From Pedobacter sp. Leaf41 (GTDB lineage: Bacteria > Bacteroidota > Bacteroidia > Sphingobacteriales > Sphingobacteriaceae), in assembly GCF_001422545.1 (NCBI RefSeq), contig NZ_LMLE01000009.1:186001-250000 (forward strand): a DNA stretch of 64,000 bases. Reading direction: 5' to 3'. The notes under the pieces were generated by a model. That model was not told the origin of the DNA, made no database searches, and was given only the letters and a program-made list of their open reading frames with translations. A program made the translations under genes and the position numbers. Positions 61,556 through 64,000 of this stretch are shown one piece after another (position 1 is the first letter of the stretch; each line of letters begins with the position of its first letter).

Positions 61556-63307
61556 ATGGGATTATTATTAGACTACCTGAAAAACCACAAGTGGATTGTG
61601 GCTTTAGCGCTATTGCTTGCAGGTTTAAATATTGGCTTTTCACTTTTAGATCCATATATCACCGGAAGAATTTTAGACAAATTCATCAATCAAAAAGATA
61701 AATTAACTTACAGCCAATACCTATGGGGCTCGCTCGGATTAATTGGCCTGGCCATTGGCGCAGCAATGGTTTCGCGTATCGCTAAAAACTTTCAGGATTA
61801 CTTCACCAGTGTTATCGTTCAAAAAGTTGGTGCAAAAATGTATGCTGACGGTTTACAGCATTCTTTAAAATTACCTTACCAGGTTTTTGAAGATCAGCGA
61901 AGCGGCGAAACCTTGGGTATTTTACAAAAAGTACGTTTAGACTCCGAGAAATTCATTACCTCTTTCATCAGTATTTTGTTTGTGAGTTTAATCGGGATGA
62001 TTTTCGTCATCGTGTACTCTGTTTCCATCAGCTACAAAGTAACACTGGTTTACTTTACGGCTATTCCAATTATCAGTTTTGTAAGCTGGTTTTTAAGCCG
62101 CAAAATAAAAACCATTCAGCGCTCCATTGTCGGCGAAACAACCGCTTTGGCGGGTTCTACTACTGAATCACTGAGAAACATTGAACTGGTAAAAAGTTTG
62201 GGTTTGGCCGATCAGGAAATTGAACGTTTAAATAAAACCACCTACAAAATTTTAGGTCTGGAATTGAAAAAGGTAAAATATGTTCGCAGCATGAGCTTTG
62301 TTCAAGGCACCACTGTAAACCTGGTTCGCAGTACAATGATCTTGGTTTTATTGTTGCTTATCTTCGATAATGCCATTACTGCTGGTCAGTATTTAACTTT
62401 CTTGTTCTATTCGTTTTTCCTTTTTGGCCCATTGCAAGAACTTGGAAACGTAATTTTAGCCTGGCGTGAAGCAGAGGTTTCACTGGGCAATTTCAAAAAA
62501 ATATTAAGTACGCCAATTGACAAAAAACCAGAGAACCCGATTTCCATCAATAAAATTAAAGATTTAACTTTTAGCAATGTTGGTTTCAAACACCAAACTG
62601 CAAACAGAAACGCTTTAGAAAACATTTCATTTAAAACGCAAAGTGGGCAAACCATTGCCTTTGTTGGTCCATCAGGAGCAGGAAAGTCTACCTTGGTAAA
62701 ATTGTTAGTTGGCCTTTATCCAGCTAAAGAAGGTGAAATTTTATATAACGGCACCCCAAGTAATGATATTGATTTAGATGCACTGAGAGAGAAAATTGGT
62801 TTTGTAACGCAAGACACGCAGTTGTTCTCGGGCACCATCAGGGAGAATTTACTATTCGTAAACCCAACTGCAACCGATGAAGAGTGTTTTAAGGTTTTAA
62901 ACCAGGCAGCTTGTCAAACTTTGCTGGCCAGAGCCGACAAAGGTTTGGATTCGTTAATTGGTGAAGGGGGCGTTAAAGTTTCCGGAGGTGAAAAACAGCG
63001 GTTATCTATTGCCCGGGCCTTACTTCGCCGACCAGATATTTTAGTTTTTGATGAAGCCACATCATCGTTAGATTCGATTACAGAAGAAGAAATTACCAAA
63101 ACCATTCGTTCTGTATCCGACTTAACCGATCACATTACGATTTTGATTGCCCACCGTTTATCAACCATCAAACATGCTGATGTTATTTACGTTTTGGAGA
63201 AAGGACATATCATCGAACAAGGTTCACACGAAGCGTTGATCGCTCAAAATGGATTGTATCAAGCCATGTGGCGACAACAAATTGGCGAAAGAATTGTTGA
63301 AGTATAA
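61556..63307 (+). CDS. ABC exporter, fused membrane and ATPase domains
   Basis: 583 aa half-transporter. Six hydrophobic helices in residues about 12-305. The nucleotide-binding domain follows with Walker A GPSGAGKST, Q-loop FVTQDTQLFSG, signature VSGGEKQRLSIARAL, Walker B ILVFDEATSSLD and switch His in IAHRLST. Works as a homodimer, exporting lipid, drug or peptide; substrate not determinable. Followed after 14 bp by a small PLDc_N gene that may be co-transcribed. Confidence 0.93.
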   Translation: MGLLLDYLKNHKWIVALALLLAGLNIGFSLLDPYITGRILDKFINQKDKLTYSQYLWGSLGLIGLAIGAAMVSRIAKNFQDYFTSVIVQKVGAKMYADGLQHSLKLPYQVFEDQRSGETLGILQKVRLDSEKFITSFISILFVSLIGMIFVIVYSVSISYKVTLVYFTAIPIISFVSWFLSRKIKTIQRSIVGETTALAGSTTESLRNIELVKSLGLADQEIERLNKTTYKILGLELKKVKYVRSMSFVQGTTVNLVRSTMILVLLLLIFDNAITAGQYLTFLFYSFFLFGPLQELGNVILAWREAEVSLGNFKKILSTPIDKKPENPISINKIKDLTFSNVGFKHQTANRNALENISFKTQSGQTIAFVGPSGAGKSTLVKLLVGLYPAKEGEILYNGTPSNDIDLDALREKIGFVTQDTQLFSGTIRENLLFVNPTATDEECFKVLNQAACQTLLARADKGLDSLIGEGGVKVSGGEKQRLSIARALLRRPDILVFDEATSSLDSITEEEITKTIRSVSDLTDHITILIAHRLSTIKHADVIYVLEKGHIIEQGSHEALIAQNGLYQAMWRQQIGERIVEV

Positions 63308-63321
63308 TAAAACTTCATCCT

Positions 63322-63537
63322 ATGTTAGTAGCACAAATTGAAAGCAACGAAATCGGCATAATCATTATAATTGGCGCCATTTTATGGCTGGCGCTAATTT
63401 TAACCGCACTTTATCATATCTCCCGAAACAAAGGAATGCTCTTCCCGGTAAAAGCGCTATGGTTTGTGATCATATTGCTAGCTCCATTTTTAGGTTCAAT
63501 TATTTATTTAATCTGGGGCAAGAACAGAAAGTTTTAG
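63322..63537 (+). CDS. PLDc_N-domain small membrane protein
   Basis: 71 aa. Two hydrophobic helices (about 10-30 and 43-64) joined by HISRNKGMLFPVKALWF, ending LAPFLGSIIYLIWGKNRKF: the phospholipase D nuclease N-terminal (PLDc_N) domain without any nuclease part. Function unknown. Adjacent to the ABC exporter. Confidence 0.85.
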   Translation: MLVAQIESNEIGIIIIIGAILWLALILTALYHISRNKGMLFPVKALWFVIILLAPFLGSIIYLIWGKNRKF

Positions 63538-63922
63538 GCTTTTGGCTTTTATCCAGGGTTGAATAGATTAAGGATTTGGAAAGCAATAGCAGGAATACTT
63601 CGGTTAGTTTCAGCCCCGCTGTACCTTCAAGCGCTATGAAAAATAGCGGCTTTCCGTCCCATCGGGTTTAGTCTGCAATGCGTTTCGCTTAAGCAGAAGT
63701 CTTTTACACTTACACCTGAGCTAGTTTCTAACGAGGGCAAAATAGCAAAACGATTCCTATCGTCTAATTGCAGAATGCCCCCCTAACTAAACCTGACTGT
63801 ACGAAAATCCTTTATGTTGTTAGCATTAACCCAATCAGCATTAACCAACACAAAAAGATTGCAGGAAAGGCAGGGCCACAAGTCACTAGCAGCAGCGACG
63901 AAAGTTTTCAAATATTTATAAA
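63538..63922. other. Gene-free spacer with repeat-like text
   Basis: About 385 bp with no credible ORF. Segments such as AGCAGGAATACTTCGG and CTAACTAAACCTG resemble spacer repeats elsewhere in the window (for example AGCAGGACT near 3260 and the inverted AGGTTTAGTTAG at 8664). No RNA recognised. Confidence 0.4.
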
Positions 63923-64000
63923 TTAACCTTTATCGGTTTGTTCATTGATATCCTGCAGACTCAATTTGGTAAGAGATTTAGTTTTTAACCAGGTAATAAA
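63923..64000 (-). CDS. C-terminal end of an unidentified gene
   Basis: Open frame on the minus strand running in from beyond base 64000 and ending at TAA 63925-63923. Only 25 residues are visible: FITWLKTKSLTKLSL then QDINEQTDKG. Too little to identify. Confidence 0.45.
   Translation of the reverse strand, partial: FITWLKTKSLTKLSLQDINEQTDKG

Overview
The window reads as chromosome of a Bacteroidota bacterium, most likely Sphingobacteriaceae and Pedobacter-like. Supporting signs are TonB-dependent receptors with carboxypeptidase-regulatory N-termini, an arginine cluster built on the acylated carbamoyltransferase, many SPI/SPII exported proteins, TAnnTTTG-type promoter boxes, few Shine-Dalgarno sequences, AT-rich spacers and many short palindromic spacer repeats. 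No phage, CRISPR array or intact classical tRNA/rRNA gene was seen.

Layout. 1-6.4 kb: fatty-acid/phospholipid operon (yceD-like, rpmF, plsX, start of fabH), a sulfurtransferase, pdxA, rsmA and a WYL-domain regulator, all on the minus strand except rsmA. 6.5-10.2 kb: an unusual RNA-repair-like island on the plus strand. It holds tandem tRNA-like modules whose 'acceptor stems' are closed by GNRA tetraloops, a membrane-less slipin/SPFH protein, and an RtcB RNA ligase, with the WYL regulator divergent on the left. 10.2-12.9 kb: a membrane protein, an aminotransferase and a RelE-type toxin-antitoxin pair. 13-24 kb: arginine biosynthesis, read leftwards as GNAT - argG - argC - argD - carbamoyltransferase - argB - proC - argE-like - argH. 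It is peppered with inserted small genes (a four-helix-bundle gene, its broken paralogue, a GIY-YIG nuclease) and REP-like palindromes. 24.4-36.6 kb: lipoproteins, an iron-uptake-like TonB receptor/PepSY/DUF6607 unit, an M28 peptidase, a TraB-like DUF5694 protein and a large outer-membrane protein. 36.6-46.4 kb: a methyltransferase, a beta-CASP nuclease, small housekeeping genes, a DUF6600 protein with a 57-bp tandem repeat, an RsmI-like methylase, a broken nucleotidyltransferase gene and tex. 46.5-52.3 kb: a lipoprotein, an MscS channel, and trpE-trpG-trpC preceded by a previously unlisted 22-codon leader peptide with Trp-Leu-Trp and a terminator (classic attenuation). 52.4-64 kb: paired exported amidohydrolases, a REP-associated transposase (RAYT) cassette bracketed by a duplicated terminator, an Oar-like TonB receptor, an ABC exporter and a PLDc_N protein.

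Most notable: (1) the WYL / tRNA-mimic array / slipin / RtcB island, which resembles in logic the Y-RNA-RtcB repair operons of other bacteria but shows no Ro60 gene here; (2) the trp attenuator; (3) mobile-like palindromes that have captured a GIY-YIG gene and a RAYT, and that have entered coding sequence (argC). All functional calls come from reading sequence motifs; no database search was run.
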